DNA of 64,000 nucleotides from Thysanoteuthis rhombus. Lineage: Eukaryota; Mollusca; Cephalopoda; Oegopsida; Thysanoteuthidae. Every line of letters starts with the position of its first letter. The first letter of the stretch is position 1. Positions 29,690 to 42,175 of the stretch are shown here, in pieces. Location of the stretch: contig OY735209.1 in NCBI GenBank assembly GCA_963457665.1, forward strand, positions 3,527,081 through 3,591,080. The letters are read 5' to 3'. The notes under the pieces are model-generated. The model made no database searches. It saw nothing but the letters and a program-made list of their open reading frames with translations, and was not told the DNA's origin. Position numbers and translations under genes: made by a program.

Positions 29690-30475
29690 AAAAATTCAGA
29701 AAATCATTACACGTGGTTAGAAAAGTGAGGGGGATTTAGGCTGGTCTACTCTGTACAATCATTAATTTATCTACTCTCATTTGCAGACCCAATCTTACTT
29801 CAAGATTCCTTTCGCCAAAACAACGCATTTTTCTGAATATTTCTTTCATTCTACATTTACCACAATACAAGTGTTTTTTTAATAAAATCCTACTTAATCT
29901 CATATTTACAATTTCTTGGGGGCAGAGGAAGAAGAGAAATGATATTCATGCACATTTCAAAAATGAATCTCAATTAACGATGTATGTCTACAAAAATTCT
30001 AGTACGTGATCTCCACAATTGTCTAACATGGAAGAACAGTAAGTTAAAAGGGCAAAAAATGTGGGAAAAAAGATTTTCGAAATTTCTCACATCCTCCAGA
30101 GAACTTTACCTTCTGTCATCTAGAGAGAAGGTAGGAATGAACAAAAAAAAAGGGGAGAGGAATAAAAAAAATGGAGGGACCTCAGCTTGGGCTGGGCTTA
30201 CAAGTCTTTTCTGATCTCCAAAATTCTTTCAATCAACCAATGACTTCAAGAAGTCACTCTAGATCAACACCTCTCACGTGACACAGCCATGGAACTTTCA
30301 CCCACATCTCGTTGTTGAGTCTTTCCCTCTAGACCTGAATCTTTACTTCAAGCGGATTCTTTATGTAGGCGACCAGTTGTACTGGAGTGAAATGCTCGCT
30401 TTTGTGGAATCTCTTTTGATATGTCGTCCATACCATGACACTTAGAATGCCAAGTAAGGACATGATCACATGAGG
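29690..30475 (-). mobile_element. Old LINE relic at the U1/U2 border
   Basis: It has the same structure as the relic at 11,101. The 3' UTR blocks run from about 29,690 (GGCTGGTCTACTC at 29,739-29,751; ACTTTACCTTCTGTCATCTA near 30,104), followed by the ORF2 C-terminal remnant at 30,262-30,475 with frame breaks. Confidence 0.8.
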
Positions 30476-30700
30476 TTACCTCCTTTTCACTTAATTTCTT
30501 CCTTATATACATCTCCACAGGTTTTCAGAGCCATTACGGCGGATGTGACGTTAATGGGCCTATTTCATTTTGAGGCCAGGATTACCAGAGAGTCTCCAAC
30601 TATCTGGTCCAAAACAGTCAAACTAAAAGAAATAATCCTCTTATTATGTAAATTGCAGCCGAAGGCATTGATTTAAACTGGTACTAATAAAAATGTTCTA
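30476..30700 (+). repeat. Dispersed repeat R1, copy 3
   Basis: It begins at GTTACCTCC right after the LINE relic, with the core GATGTGACGTTAATGGGCC near 30,542 and the same tail as copies 1, 4 and 6. Confidence 0.55.
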
Positions 30701-33401
30701 TAGCTTTCGAGGGTGTATTTGGTAACTAACTAGGGGACCCCTCCCGTACAACAATAGAGAAAAACGGAGAAAAAAATATAAAATTTTAAATGAACTAGCT
30801 ATAAAAAAAGGATTAAAGTCAGATTGTTAAAGTATTTGAATGATAAGCCTTTTTAAAGATTCAACTGAGAAAAAAGAAATTGAAAACAATTTGTAACCTC
30901 TTTAGGATACTTGCAATAATCTAAGATTACAGATGAAAAGTTGTGGAACATTGCCAACTTCTTCAGCATTTGCTGAAGGAAAAAAAATCATCATTGACCG
31001 AAACAAAAGAAATAAAAAGACTTACTGAAAATATAGTATATTAGAATATAATATGATCATGTCTTTGTTTTCCAATGTTGACTGTTTATGTTTATGTGTT
31101 TCAGTGTTGAATATAGAAGACAATATTTGAGTTGGTGTAAACATTTATTCATTTTGAAATTATTTCCCATCACTCACTTTATCCTAATTCAAGAATGAAA
31201 GTGTTCATCCATTTGTACATATGTATTGTCAAAGTGCAAACCAAACAGCGTACATAAAATATTTTTCCATAAATCTTATTCGAAATTGAAATGTAATTTT
31301 TCAGTTAAAAAAATGAAATATTCTGAGACAGAAAACGAATTATATTTCGAGATATAAGCATTTATAATCTGAACTGTTTGGTTTTTCAAAGTTCCATGTT
31401 CAAATGTCAAAATAACGAACTATTTTCAATGGAAACATAAGTATTGAAGAAGCGTGCAAATCAGAAGAGACAAGACATTATGAAACTCCAAACGACCTAC
31501 CTCTTTTACAATTCACGTATGAAAATTCTTTCCTGTCACACCCAGCACAAGAAATTATAGGAGTGAAATTCAATGAAATTTAAAGCCTGAATACCAGTTT
31601 GAATTTCCAACATTTCTTTTTATTTAATTAAAGAGACAGATATAGAGCATTCTCATGAAGCTATTGGTATTAGCCTGGTCACTGTATCTCTTTTCAATAC
31701 TTCAATTAAAACTGTCACCTTCAACACTGTATCCGGCTGGAGGGACAGGATATGCCATCAGGTTTTAAGACGTGGGAAAATCAATCTGTCTCCTGAAAGT
31801 ATTTACGGTTACACTTCACGGTGTCGTCGAGTGCTGTCCCTCCGATCTGCCTTATATGCTTACTTGAAGAGTTTAACCTTAAGAATCAAAGTATTTGTTA
31901 TCACAACTTGATGAAAAATATATTTGTATGGAGGAAATTCTCGATTGTCTAGCTGTAATTATAATGAATATGCATTGTTTCTAAGGAGAGAAAGTCCAAT
32001 TGAACTTTCTATGAATGTTTGGAAATGTATGTTTTTTTTTCCATTCAGCAATCTCATATGACTTTCTTTCTTCCAGGTGTCGAGGGAATACAGATCCAGA
32101 AATGATGTCAAAGGAATGATATCTATCTGATGCTCATAAAGACTGCATAGACTGTTGGAATTACAAAAGTATGAAAATGGTATCTGAAGCTGAACGACTT
32201 TTACTTAAGACTTATTTCCCAAACATCAACATAACAAATCAAAAGCTACATCCATCCTTAAGTAGTGGAACTCGAGATAAAATATCACGTAACTACAAAT
32301 CCAAACAGTCACCGGATCCAGAAAGCACTTCTCACGTACATCTGATCCTACCTGGAACAAGGTATAAGAAGCCAGCCTCGTCTCCAAACAGAGGCAAATC
32401 AAATCTAAGAAAAGATTTCGGACATCGGATGTTTGAGTGTAAATTTTTAAGCTAAATGATAAACCACAGTAGGACTCGATAAGTTGATTAGTTATTTGTA
32501 GTTCAGACTTCCTGCAATACGTTTTATTACATTTTGGGAAAGAGCATTTAAAAGTGGAAAGGATAGTTTTCATAAGAAAATACTTCATTAATCGATGGCA
32601 GAGAATGAAATATATTTTTGTACAGCAGATGAAAATAGTACAATATGGAATTTGTGTATCTCAATTTTTAACAGATGCAATGTTGGGAAAACTTAAGATT
32701 TTACTTTGAAAGCCTGGCAATAAGGGAATTTCAGATTCAGCTAGTTTGTCGGAACTAAACATCCCTTAAACTAAAACAATGAACATTGGAATAGAAAAAT
32801 ACGACAAATGACATCTAAAATCTGATGCACAAAGGAACTGATCAGACTGTTGGAATAGATAAAACGTATTAAAATGGTTGCTAGCATATCTGATACACTA
32901 AAAAAACTGAGTAGACTTGAAATATCTGAAGCATGAAGAGACTAAAGGAACCATTTAAAGAGAAAACAGTATCAATGAATTCATTGTGGAAGCAGTTGAA
33001 TTTGTTCAAAGATGGATATTACTGGAGGAAGTAACCGTGGTTTATTGAACATCATTAAAGTTTATCAATTAATCTGCCACATTCCTTCCGATCAAAAGTT
33101 CTCAATGTTTGTCTTGCTGGTTACTGAACAAATTTAATACAATTGTAATCCATTTGGACGAAAAAAAACCGAAGATTTGATTGTTCACCGTTGGCTAAGC
33201 GAGCGTTTGGGACTTTTCGTTATATCACTTGTGTTAAAGGTTTAAAACAAGAAGTTTACGTTTGCAGTGTTTTACACCAGGATATCCAATGCAAAGCTTT
33301 CAGTTCATAATCTGTCAGTGGATTAACTGTTTATTGCAGAACCATGGAAGGAAGCGTAGGTGACCAAGACACGGGAGTTTATTAAATTCAAATTAAATCC
33401 C
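30701..33401. other. Intergenic DNA of U2, 3' side of ZNF2
   Basis: No gene is called. 31,300-31,690 is related to 18,950-19,400 of U1. A 94-codon plus-strand frame (32,171-32,455) follows a pyrimidine-rich CTTTCTTCCAG, but it is frameshifted in U2' and U1. One unit of the 105-base repeat is at 32,690-32,800. The block 33,010-33,260 is conserved in all subunits. Confidence 0.45.
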
Positions 33402-33407
33402 TTTATT
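33402..33407 (-). promoter_or_regulatory. Candidate polyadenylation signal of ZNF2
   Basis: AATAAA on the minus strand, about 440 bases after the ZNF2 stop, lies in the same conserved context as in the other subunits. Confidence 0.45.
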
Positions 33408-33845
33408 GGAGCAAAATCTTTAAATACTCAACTTTTCGTCTTGACACTGATATGTTTTCAGTCTTTCATGATATTCCATATATTTTCCCCGGGGTCAAAG
33501 CAAGCACCCAGCACACTGAATGATATGACTAATTCCTATCTCCAGAGTGTGAGTGTGACAATTCTATTTCAAATTCATAATCTTCCTCCCACTCAATTGG
33601 AGGTCATTATGGACATCTATTATGAATTCTTTCTGAAAACTGCTGCAAATTTTCCACACATGTTAGAAGACTTTTGGAGCTGTTTCCTGTATTTGCAAGT
33701 TTTGTATAATGTATCAGTACTGAAATGAATATTTCAACTTGGAATGTGAATACATCCGAAATTCTAAAACTCCACAAGAAAGAATTTGCAGGTGGGCTTG
33801 TGGAATTGATCCCCGTGAAAATGTTAAACCGTACATTTCACATGA

Positions 33846-35135
33846 TTACGGGTTCTCCTGAGTGTGTGTTTGCATATGAGCCTCTAAATCTGAATCCATT
33901 GCAAATGCTGAACCACACACTTCACATGAATGTAATTGCTCTTTAGTATGTGTCTGCAGATGTGTATTCAAAGTTGATTTTTGTCCGAACACCGAACTGC
34001 ACACCTTGCATGAATATGGTTTTTCTCCTGTATGCCTCTTTAGGTGAATTTTCAAAGTCGAAATCTGTCTAAATGCAGAACTGCACACTTCACAGGAATA
34101 TGGTTTCTCTCCAGTATGAATTCGTATATGTTTGTCCAAATTAGCTTTCCGTGAAAAAGAAGTGTCACACACTTCACAAGAGTAAGGCTTCTCTCCAGTG
34201 TGTATTCTCATATGCACTCTCAAATTGGTCTTCTGAGAAAAGGAAGAATCACATACTTCACAAGAATAAGGCTTCTCCCCCGAATGTGTTTTCATATGCA
34301 CAACCAAGTGTGACTTCCGATAAAAGGAAGAGCTGCACACATCGCATGAATATGCTCTTTCTCCAGTGTGTGTCTGCTCATGACTTTTTAAATCTGCTAT
34401 CCGTGAAAATGTTGAATCACACTCTGCACATGAATATGATCTTTTTCCAGTGTGTGTCTGCATGTGGGTTTTCCAAGCCGATAACTGCTCAAATGCTGAA
34501 CCACACACTGCACATGGATATTTCGTCTTTCTAGTGTGCATCTGCATGTGATTCTTGAAATTTGATGGGCGAACAAATGCTGAACCACAAACTTTACATG
34601 AATATGGTTTCCTTTTTGTGTGTTTCTGCATGTGTGCCTTTAAATTTGACATCTGCTTAAATGCTGAACCGCACACTTCAGATTGATATGGTTCCTCTCC
34701 GCTGTGTATCCGCATGTGTCGTTTTAAATTTGATATATGTCTGAATACTGAACCGCACACTTCACAGGAATATGGTTTCTCTCCAGTGTGTATCCGCATG
34801 TGAATTTGCAAATCTGATATCCGCTTAAATGCTGAACCACACACTTCACAAGAATATGGTTTCTCTTCAGTGTGTGTCAGCATGTGTCTCTTCAATTTTA
34901 AGATATGTGCAAATGATGAACTACACACTGTGCACGAATGTAGACTTTTTCCAGTGTGGGTTTGCATGTGAAATCTTAAAGCTGACACCTGTGCAAATAC
35001 TGTACCACACACATCACATGAGTATGTTTTTCCTTCTTTGTGTGTCTGCATGTGAGTTTTTAAAGTTGTTATCTGTTTGAATGCTGAGCCACACACTTCA
35101 CATGAATGAGATTCATCTCCAGTATTTTTATGCAT
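33846..35135 (-). CDS. C2H2 zinc-finger array protein ZNF2 (15 fingers)
   Basis: The protein has 429 residues from the first ATG at 35,133-35,135; the frame is open a little further but without another ATG. Fifteen fingers run with an exact 28-residue period. Fourteen are canonical; finger 6 lacks its first Cys (YQSEVCG). Helix position 1 is often Ile or Val (HIS, RIS, QIS), an unusual family signature also seen in the other arrays. The C-terminus ends soon after finger 15 (TQENP). No effector domain is in the ORF, and decayed fingers lie just upstream. By family knowledge it should bind DNA through its helices; the target is unknown. Compared with ZNF2' it lacks six fingers, fingers 1 to 8 are identical and fingers 9 to 15 differ. 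It could be a complete small gene or the finger exon of a spliced one. Confidence 0.82.
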   Translation of the reverse strand: MHKNTGDESHSCEVCGSAFKQITTLKTHMQTHKEGKTYSCDVCGTVFAQVSALRFHMQTHTGKSLHSCTVCSSSFAHILKLKRHMLTHTEEKPYSCEVCGSAFKRISDLQIHMRIHTGEKPYSCEVCGSVFRHISNLKRHMRIHSGEEPYQSEVCGSAFKQMSNLKAHMQKHTKRKPYSCKVCGSAFVRPSNFKNHMQMHTRKTKYPCAVCGSAFEQLSAWKTHMQTHTGKRSYSCAECDSTFSRIADLKSHEQTHTGERAYSCDVCSSSFYRKSHLVVHMKTHSGEKPYSCEVCDSSFSQKTNLRVHMRIHTGEKPYSCEVCDTSFSRKANLDKHIRIHTGEKPYSCEVCSSAFRQISTLKIHLKRHTGEKPYSCKVCSSVFGQKSTLNTHLQTHTKEQLHSCEVCGSAFAMDSDLEAHMQTHTQENP

Positions 35136-35300
35136 TGTAGGTTCTTTATGTGATTTCAATTTGAATACTGCACAACACTTTACAGGAATAATTTTCTCTT
35201 AGGTAACCGTGCGTCTGTGTCCTAACAACTATCTATGTAAATCCTGGACCACAATAATCACAGCAATATGATCCTGCTGGAAGGAGTATTTGCATACGGG
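35136..35300 (-). pseudogene. Decayed N-terminal fingers upstream of ZNF2
   Basis: In a different frame the minus strand reads SYCCDYCGPGFT, a stop, IVVRTQTHG, then YSCKVLCSI. This is one finger with an internal stop and the start of another, directly before the ZNF2 frame. In the ZNF2 frame itself the sequence [15 protein letters not shown] is a partial finger. The array was longer at its N-terminus. Confidence 0.65.
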
Positions 35301-38036
35301 TTTCCGAATTTCTCAAAATTTCAAGCCCCTTTCTTGATTACGTTTTTCCGAATTCAAGATTGAATTGAGAATCAGTTTTTCATACAAACAACCAGAGACG
35401 TGCTGATGTTTTCCACCGGTTGAAATCCCTGAAAAAAAGAAATTGTATTATGAAATATCATAAAACTCATTATCAGCAATAGGGAAGATATAAAAATCCA
35501 GTTTGTGTTGCAATGAATTCCTGCATACCTTGATATATTTTGCAAATTTCATGTCCATACAATATATGCTAAAATATATTAAAAAATTAATATCATGATC
35601 CCCTGATAATTTGCATAGCGTGAAAATAATGAAGTCATTTTTAATGTTATATAATTTTGGAGAGAACAGCAAAGAATACATAGAAATGATTTTGCTGGAA
35701 CATTTTGTACGTATGAAAATGTGAAAATGTACAGAATTGTATTTTATTTTTTTAAAAAGTAATTTCTTACAATCGAACAATCAACAACAAAAGAGAACTG
35801 ATCTCCAAAGAAAAAGTAGTATGACTAAAAGAAACTGCTTGTAACTAAACTCGTAAAAGAGTTGTTGCAGAAGAGAGAGAGACCAGTGTAAAAATGAAAT
35901 ATCTAAAATGGTTTGACTGATTTGAGGAGAAAAGCTACATTCCTTTCTAGGAGAATCAATATGAAATGAATCTTTCAGAAAGTATCCATTCTCGTATTTT
36001 TCAGAGAAAATACCTTTTAGAAATTCTAAAAATTCAACATCTGATAAATGTCAAGTGTTAGTGTAACGCTTAGCATCGATATTGTTACTAAAATTTAATG
36101 TTTAGTCATAAAGATGTCGTATGGGTATTCTTATAAGCTGGGAACTGAAGGAAATTCTTTCAGCCAGTATTTTTGTGATTTTGATCTATAGACAAGTTAT
36201 TTCGGGACAAGGGTCCCTGCCCTGCTTGGGATCTATCTGATAATGCTTGGTTCAACTGAGGGGGAGGGGACAGCAACGCTCCCTCTCAGCCTGATAGGCA
36301 AATCAATGGGCAAGGGAACAAAATCATCCATCGTATAGGGAATTGAAAAACAATTATTTCAAACTGGAAATTTCCTATATATTTAAATTCAAATAAATGC
36401 AATCCGTTAACGCAATTCACTAAATCAAAATTTGTTCAATAATACAAGTTCAAAGGAAAATAAATTAAGTTGCAAAAAAATAAGGGTCCAACACAATATT
36501 AAAAAGGGGTCCTAGAGTTTTCAAAGTTCCTAAACCACAGCATCAGACCTTAATGATCTTCCTTGGATTTGTTGATTTTCAGGGGAAAAAATCTCAGGTT
36601 TTACGTGAAGGATTCCGTTTACAAGTGAATGTAGTTGTAAACCACCCCGTTTTCCAATCTGTCATCAAAGAGTTGACCATTAAAAGCATACATTCACTTT
36701 CTTGTAAAATTTCAATTATGCTTCCCAGGTTTTTGCGTTGAATGCCATATTCAGAGATACCAAAACAGACTTCAACATTGTTATGGAAGACTTCATGGTT
36801 CAGATAGCGCCAGGTAATAAAGATTGCATTAACAATTTTGATACACCATGCACAAACGGCAAACAAGGTCAAAATCATGAACACCTTTTGGAAGAAACAC
36901 AAATTATTCTTACTTGAGAATTCTCTATGTAATAATCAAAGCAGAAAACTGTTTTCTTGGAGTAAAGCGTATTTTTTTCATGGGGGGGGGGGGAGGAAAA
37001 CTGCTTTTACCTTTCAGGCAATTTTTTATTACCACAAGATGTTGGATGATCAAAGTTTAGGTTTAATATCTGCAATATTGTATTTAAATAATATTTTCTC
37101 TAATTGCGATGATTCAGGATTAATTTGCAAAGAAAAAAAATGTAATTCTTTAACGAGTGATGTCCTGCCAATTAAAAATGAATAAAAAAATTGTTTCTGC
37201 AGAGAAATTCTTACTTTTGAAAAAAATTAATTAAGTACAGTTATTTAAATGGGGTTTCTATTCACAATATAACTACCCTTACTTTCTGTCATTTGTACGG
37301 CTTATGTGAATTATCTCTCTATTTTCAAATATTCTCATTCTGTCATTTTAAGCATTGTTTTAAGAATATATTATATCATATTCTTTGATTTCCGGAGCAT
37401 TGTCTGAAACTAATAAATTGTGCTTATTTGAAAAACGTTTGAAAGATTACAATTGATATTTCCTTTCACTAAGTTGTTCAGGTAAAATGGAGACATCACA
37501 TAGCTGACAAATTTGTTTGTTTGTTTTTTATTTTGGGGAGGGGGTAAAATTTAAAAACGTCACTCAGGTCAAAAAACTTCTTAAATATTAGTTCACTGAC
37601 TGCTAATCTATTGACAAATCTCACTAAATGTTGGTTGATAAACGTTCCCAATACGATACTTCTTTCGTTTGATTAATGCTCGTTGGGTAGCTTCTAAGAC
37701 ATCGGTGTTATCATATTTTCTTAGTGTATTTGCATCTAATCGAATGACGGTGGCCTGACTTCATTAAGATCATTTTTATAGAATAACTATCGTGTTTGTT
37801 GAAAGAAATGGAATCAAAATTTGAATGTAGATCGACTTTAGTTCGTCACAAAGTAAAGTATTCACAATTTCGTCAAGCAAACGAGAAGAAAAAGATTTCA
37901 CCTGTATTTAATCGACGCAAGTAACTTGTCCAAAATTCCGTCGTGCAAACAAAGAAAAAGGTTCAATTCTCAGAGATGTGATTGTGACTGTTTTCTGACA
38001 GTAGTAGGGCTTTCTTTCAAGGTATAAAACACTACT
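35301..38036. other. Flank 5' of ZNF2 to the end of unit A
   Basis: No gene is recognised. It aligns with 61,600-64,000 (U2') and, more loosely, with the U1 flank, but without the RTE insertion (empty site near 36,880). Short frames at 36,553-37,185 are disrupted in U2'. A run of 11 G lies at about 36,983-36,993. Confidence 0.5.
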
Positions 38037-38910
38037 TGTATTTTTTTCTCGTTTTTCTTTTTTAGAAATACAGTAAATTATGACACCTGGTCAAATAAAT
38101 GAGGGGGGATTTGGGCTGGTCTACTCTGTGCTATCATTACCCTAGTTATTCTCATTTGCTGACCCAACCTTACTTCAATAATCCTTTGACTGAAACGCAT
38201 TTTTCTGAACATTTCTCCCATTCTACATTTACTACAATACCAGAGTTTCTCTCCAAAAATCCTACTTAATCCCATACTTACAGTTCCTTGGGGATAGAAG
38301 AGGAAGACAAATTATATTACTGTCAATTAAAAAAACAAAGCAATGAACGATACATATTCATAAAAAATTTCCGTAGATGACCTCCCACAATTGTCAAATA
38401 TGGAAGAACAGTAAGTTGACAGGGCGAAAAATAGATGTGGGGAATATTGTCGCAATTTCTCACATCCTCCAGAGAACTTTACCTTCTGTCATCTATAGCG
38501 AAGGATGGGGTGATGCAAAATAAAAAAAGGGACTAAAAAAACTTGAGGAACCTACGCTCATTTTCTCTCTGACTAAATTGAACTGTTTCCAACCCAAGAT
38601 AGCGCTATTCTACCTCAGCTTGGACTGGGCTTATAAGTCTTTTCTGATCTCCAAACTTCTTTCAATCAACCAATGACTTCAAGAAGTCACTCTGAATCAA
38701 CACCTCTCATGTGACACAGCCGTGGAACTTTCACACACATCTCGTTGATGAGCCTTTCCCTCTAGACCTGAATCTTTACTTCAAGTGGATTCTTTATGTA
38801 GGCGACCAGTTGTACTGGAGTGAAATGCTCGCTTTTGTGGAATCCCTTTTGATATGACGTCCGTACCATGGCATTCATAATGCCAATTAAGGACATGATC
38901 ACATGAGGTT
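38037..38910 (-). mobile_element. Old LINE relic opening unit B
   Basis: Near-identical copy of 11,101-11,975. It marks the start of the second higher-order unit and follows directly on U2 sequence, whereas in unit A the same point abuts the young LINE. Confidence 0.82.
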
Positions 38911-39125
38911 ACCTCCTTTTCACTTAATTTCTTTTTTATATACATGTCCACGGGTTTTCAGAGCCATTACGGCAGATGTGACGTTAATGGGCCTATTTTA
39001 TTTCGAGGCCAGGATTACCAGAGAGTCTCCAACTATCTGGTCCAAAACAGTCAAAGTAAAAGAAATAATCCTCTAATCATGTAAATTGCAGCCGAAGGTG
39101 TTGATTTAAAGTGGTACTAATAAAA
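38911..39125 (+). repeat. Dispersed repeat R1, copy 4
   Basis: Core GATGTGACGTTAATGGGCC near 38,976; near-identical to copy 1 at 11,976-12,180. Confidence 0.55.
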
Positions 39126-39337
39126 TAATAAGTGACATATGAGAGAGACAAGAGAAGAAAACAAGAGAAATGTTAATGTTTGTAGTTAAGCAGTAGAAAA
39201 GCTGTTGTAGAAAAGACAGACTCCTGTGATGAATGGAATATCTAAAATAGTTTGATTTGAAAAGAAAAACTTCGTTATTATGATATCATGAAAATACATC
39301 CGTTAATAGATGAATGAATATGAATTGTTGAATCATA
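39126..39337. other. U0' remnant up to a 3.75 kb deletion junction
   Basis: It matches 12,181-12,398, then jumps within GTTGAATC to sequence matching 16,149 onward. The rest of U0 and the start of U1, including one RTE relic and the plus-strand LINE 3' UTR, are missing in unit B. Only two or three bases of microhomology are visible at the join. Confidence 0.75.
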
Positions 39338-39620
39338 CAATTATCTCCTCTGCATCGTAGCTAATTTCGTTAAATTCATAACTCAAAAACTGCCTGGCCA
39401 TAATCAACAGGGATATTGAATATAACGTAGGGACCTCAAATATAGATTTGGGGACCAATCAATAACGTAATCCTAACTATTCGTCCTAAATTCATAATTC
39501 TGAAAACTAATCGACTGACCCAAACCAAACTTTGTGGGTAACTGGATATTATGCAAGAATCAAAAATTTGAATTCAGGGGCAGATCCATGCACAATTATC
39601 TCCATACATCGCAGCTTCTT
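39338..39620 (+). repeat. Tandem units of the 145-bp repeat in unit B
   Basis: The first unit equals 16,150-16,295 of unit A. The following unit (39,480-39,600, with ATAATTCTGAAAACTAA and ATTATCTCC) is a different member of the family, not the one found in unit A. Confidence 0.6.
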
Positions 39621-40494
39621 TTTTCACCCAATATACCAAAAAAATTTCGATGAATTTTGGTGTACTTCGATAGAAGTGTTATTCATGTTGTGATTAAAAG
39701 TCCCAAAAAAAGAAATTTGAAGTTCAATTGTAATAGGAAAAATATCACGAATAATGATTGTTCATAAAACACTCTATACACAGCAAAAATGCTTTTGATG
39801 ATATTCAATGAGATTCTGTGGAAGTGCAAGCCATATTGTGATTAAAAGTAACTGAAAAATTCAGCTAAACGATAATAGCGCTATGAAAACGTTTAAAGAG
39901 TAATGGTTGTTCATGAAGCATTGCACCACTGCATCGTGTACAAACCAAAAAAAGGTTTTTTAAAATACTCCTGCAACAAAATCAAAAATGTTTAAATGGT
40001 AAAACCAAAATGTTCATGGCCAAATGATTTCAAGAGATGCCAGATTTGTCAAATCTGGCCATAAATTGTCCCAAAAAACACCCTTTCTTGAAGCTAAACG
40101 TTGAGTTCTACAAGTGAATCTTGACTCTTCATATTCTGTTTTCTGAATGGTTTGTGATAAATGCAACATCAGGAAAAAGAGGAAAAACTATAGAATTTTA
40201 AACAAACTAAGCTAAGTTTATTGAATATTAATTGGGGTTGTGTTGGGGTTTTCCCACAAGCATTTGATGCCAGTGTTCGAACCATCTTATGTTTTTAAAT
40301 GCTCATTTTCAAGGCTGGTTAGCTCTTTACACTTGAAAGTTTGATGCTACGCAGTGTTCTGATCTACTCTTCATAGAATTTAACCTTGTGCCATATTAAG
40401 TCAAACTTTGCAAATAGGTTATGAATCTTTAAGCAGTGCTGGCAACTTATGACCGGCCACTCTATTTTAGATTCGAATGTCTACTGTGCCGCTA
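39621..40494. other. Unit B-specific DNA with an imperfect 140-bp duplication
   Basis: No gene is seen. 39,648-39,795 and 39,806-39,935 are related: both contain TTGTGATTAAAAGT and later AATGxTTGTTCATxAA. This stretch has no counterpart in unit A. Confidence 0.4.
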
Positions 40495-41535
40495 ATATTA
40501 GTTGATCCAGTGACTATGATCAGCAGCAAAAGACCTAATCTTATTTTTGAGGCATCCCCAGAATTAATTCCAAAAGAACGCCTCATTGATTCCTGCATAA
40601 TCATTAATCTTATCTGGTCCCCGAAATCCTTCTCGTACAGTGAAGATGTGCTGAATTTCCAGTAACCAGATTTGATAGGTTTGGCCTAACCTTAATTCAT
40701 TCGGACTCTGACTAATCTATGATCTGGATATATCATATAATGGAAACATTCTAACAGCCCTGTCCCGACTTTCCTAATTCGTACCTGATTGATATTACTT
40801 GGATGTTGAACCATATTCGAGTAGCCACTCTTATTCAAAGTCCTAACTACTCAAGGACGATTTTCCAATAATCTGCTGAAATTACCCGCCAAGACAATAT
40901 TACAAACAAATCAATTTGCCAAAAGAAACGAATTTGCTCATTCTGATAGTTTTGTACATGAACCCTGATCACCGCCGATTCAGTATTTACAAGGAAAGAA
41001 AATGAAATTCATTCGTCAGCACGCCCTCATTGGCAGTTGGAATAAAGTGTTCCTTGTAAGCAACACATATTCAAATTGAAGAATCACTCCCAGCCCTCCA
41101 CCATTCCAACCTGCAGAATTGTATCATTATCAGTTCACTGGTGTTGGGGGCCGGAAACAAAATTGCGTGGAGTCAGGACACCATCCCCTGGCATCAAGTC
41201 TTATTTCAGTATTGATGGACCCGTCATGAAACACGCCACCGATGTGCCCATAGAAGGTCAATTTTACTACTATACAGGGATTTGTGTATGTATATTTGGA
41301 CCCTCCCCGAACAGAAGTTTTTGTTAATTTTCTTCAGCTTGAGGTAGTTCCAGACAACCTGAGGGGTGGACATACTAAAAGCATTATTTGCTTCCTTCAG
41401 TATGTCCAACAGTTGCCGAATACATTCTCTGACCCAGACCACAGTCAGGTCAGCAGGCTCTCAACTTTGGAGAAGTTTATTGGGGCTCCCTTCATCCCAT
41501 CTCTCAGGGCCTTTTGGGCAATGAAGGAAGGAACA
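40495..41535 (-). mobile_element. Old LINE relic spanning the ORF1/ORF2 junction
   Basis: A diverged relative of the young LINE, present only in unit B. 40,505-40,730 matches ORF2 around the end of the endonuclease (young copy 8,365-8,570), and 40,730-41,100 follows upstream through ORF2. 41,130-41,535 matches the ORF1 C-terminus; a minus-strand frame at 41,224-41,442 reads KEANNAFSMSTPQVVWNY against KEANSAFKMSSPLAVWHH in the intact ORF1. The order is as in the young element, but stops and frameshifts are frequent. Confidence 0.75.
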
Positions 41536-42175
41536 AATTGTAAAAGAGGCAAGGGAAACTCCCACCTGTTGGATTAGCGTATCAGGGTAGTCTATGCTGG
41601 TCAAAGATCCTTTCTTCGGTTTTCACCGGTTCGTATGGTCTCACTATGGTTCGTATGGTCTCACTATGCTAATCGCTGTACATAAACGGTGGTCTAAAAG
41701 GACTTTCATAGCAAAGGCAAATTTCAGTCGATTTCTCCCTGATATACCTATCTACGTGCTTTTATAGCTGATAGGTTTGTGAATGTGACGTAATTGGGCT
41801 TAATTTATTTTGGAGCGAGAGTTGCCATATATTTTGAGATATTTATGGCCAAAAACACTTACAAAATGACCCCAAAACTACCAAATTTGAAAATGTCTAC
41901 AAAAGCATTTTTCTCAAATGTTTGAGAGCGGTTTATTGAAGTGTTTAAAAATAAAGTAAGGGTAAATTCGTAGATGTTCGTTCGAACTGGTGTTTGTTAA
42001 TGGTCCAGTGAAATTATGGTAAGATATAGAATTCAACTGCATACCTGGAGTACCGCTCATATAGTTTACAAAATATTTTCTGACTGATTTTAATACAACT
42101 ACCTTGCTCAGTGCATTGAAGCCAGGACTGCTGAGTTCGTCATTGAACCATATATTTCATGAAATAGTGAATTAT
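41536..42175. other. Unit B-specific DNA with an R1-like core
   Basis: No gene is seen. A 20-base sequence (GGTTCGTATGGTCTCACTAT) is directly repeated at 41,629-41,648 and 41,649-41,668. An R1-like core (GAATGTGACGTAATTGGGC) is at about 41,778-41,796. The stretch lies between the LINE relic and the inverted segment. Confidence 0.45.

Larger units (their letters stand above)
11101..38036 (+). repeat. Higher-order tandem unit A (about 26.9 kb)
   Basis: The whole segment is repeated in the same order and orientation from 38,037. Both units begin with the same old LINE 3' end (a T-rich stretch, then a conserved GGCTGGTCTACTC block). Corresponding blocks sit 25.8-26.9 kb apart, the offset changing with indels: 17,865 pairs with 43,723, 22,598 with 48,591, 25,171 with 51,165 and 33,846 with 59,649. 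By eye they differ only at scattered bases, far less than subunits U1 and U2 differ from each other. Inside unit A are older diverged subunits U0, U1 and U2. Confidence 0.88.

Noticed and set aside
32171..32455. 94-codon plus-strand frame after a pyrimidine-rich AG, suggesting an exon
   Set aside because: The U2' copy has a frameshift near 58,030 and the U1 copies contain microsatellite insertions.
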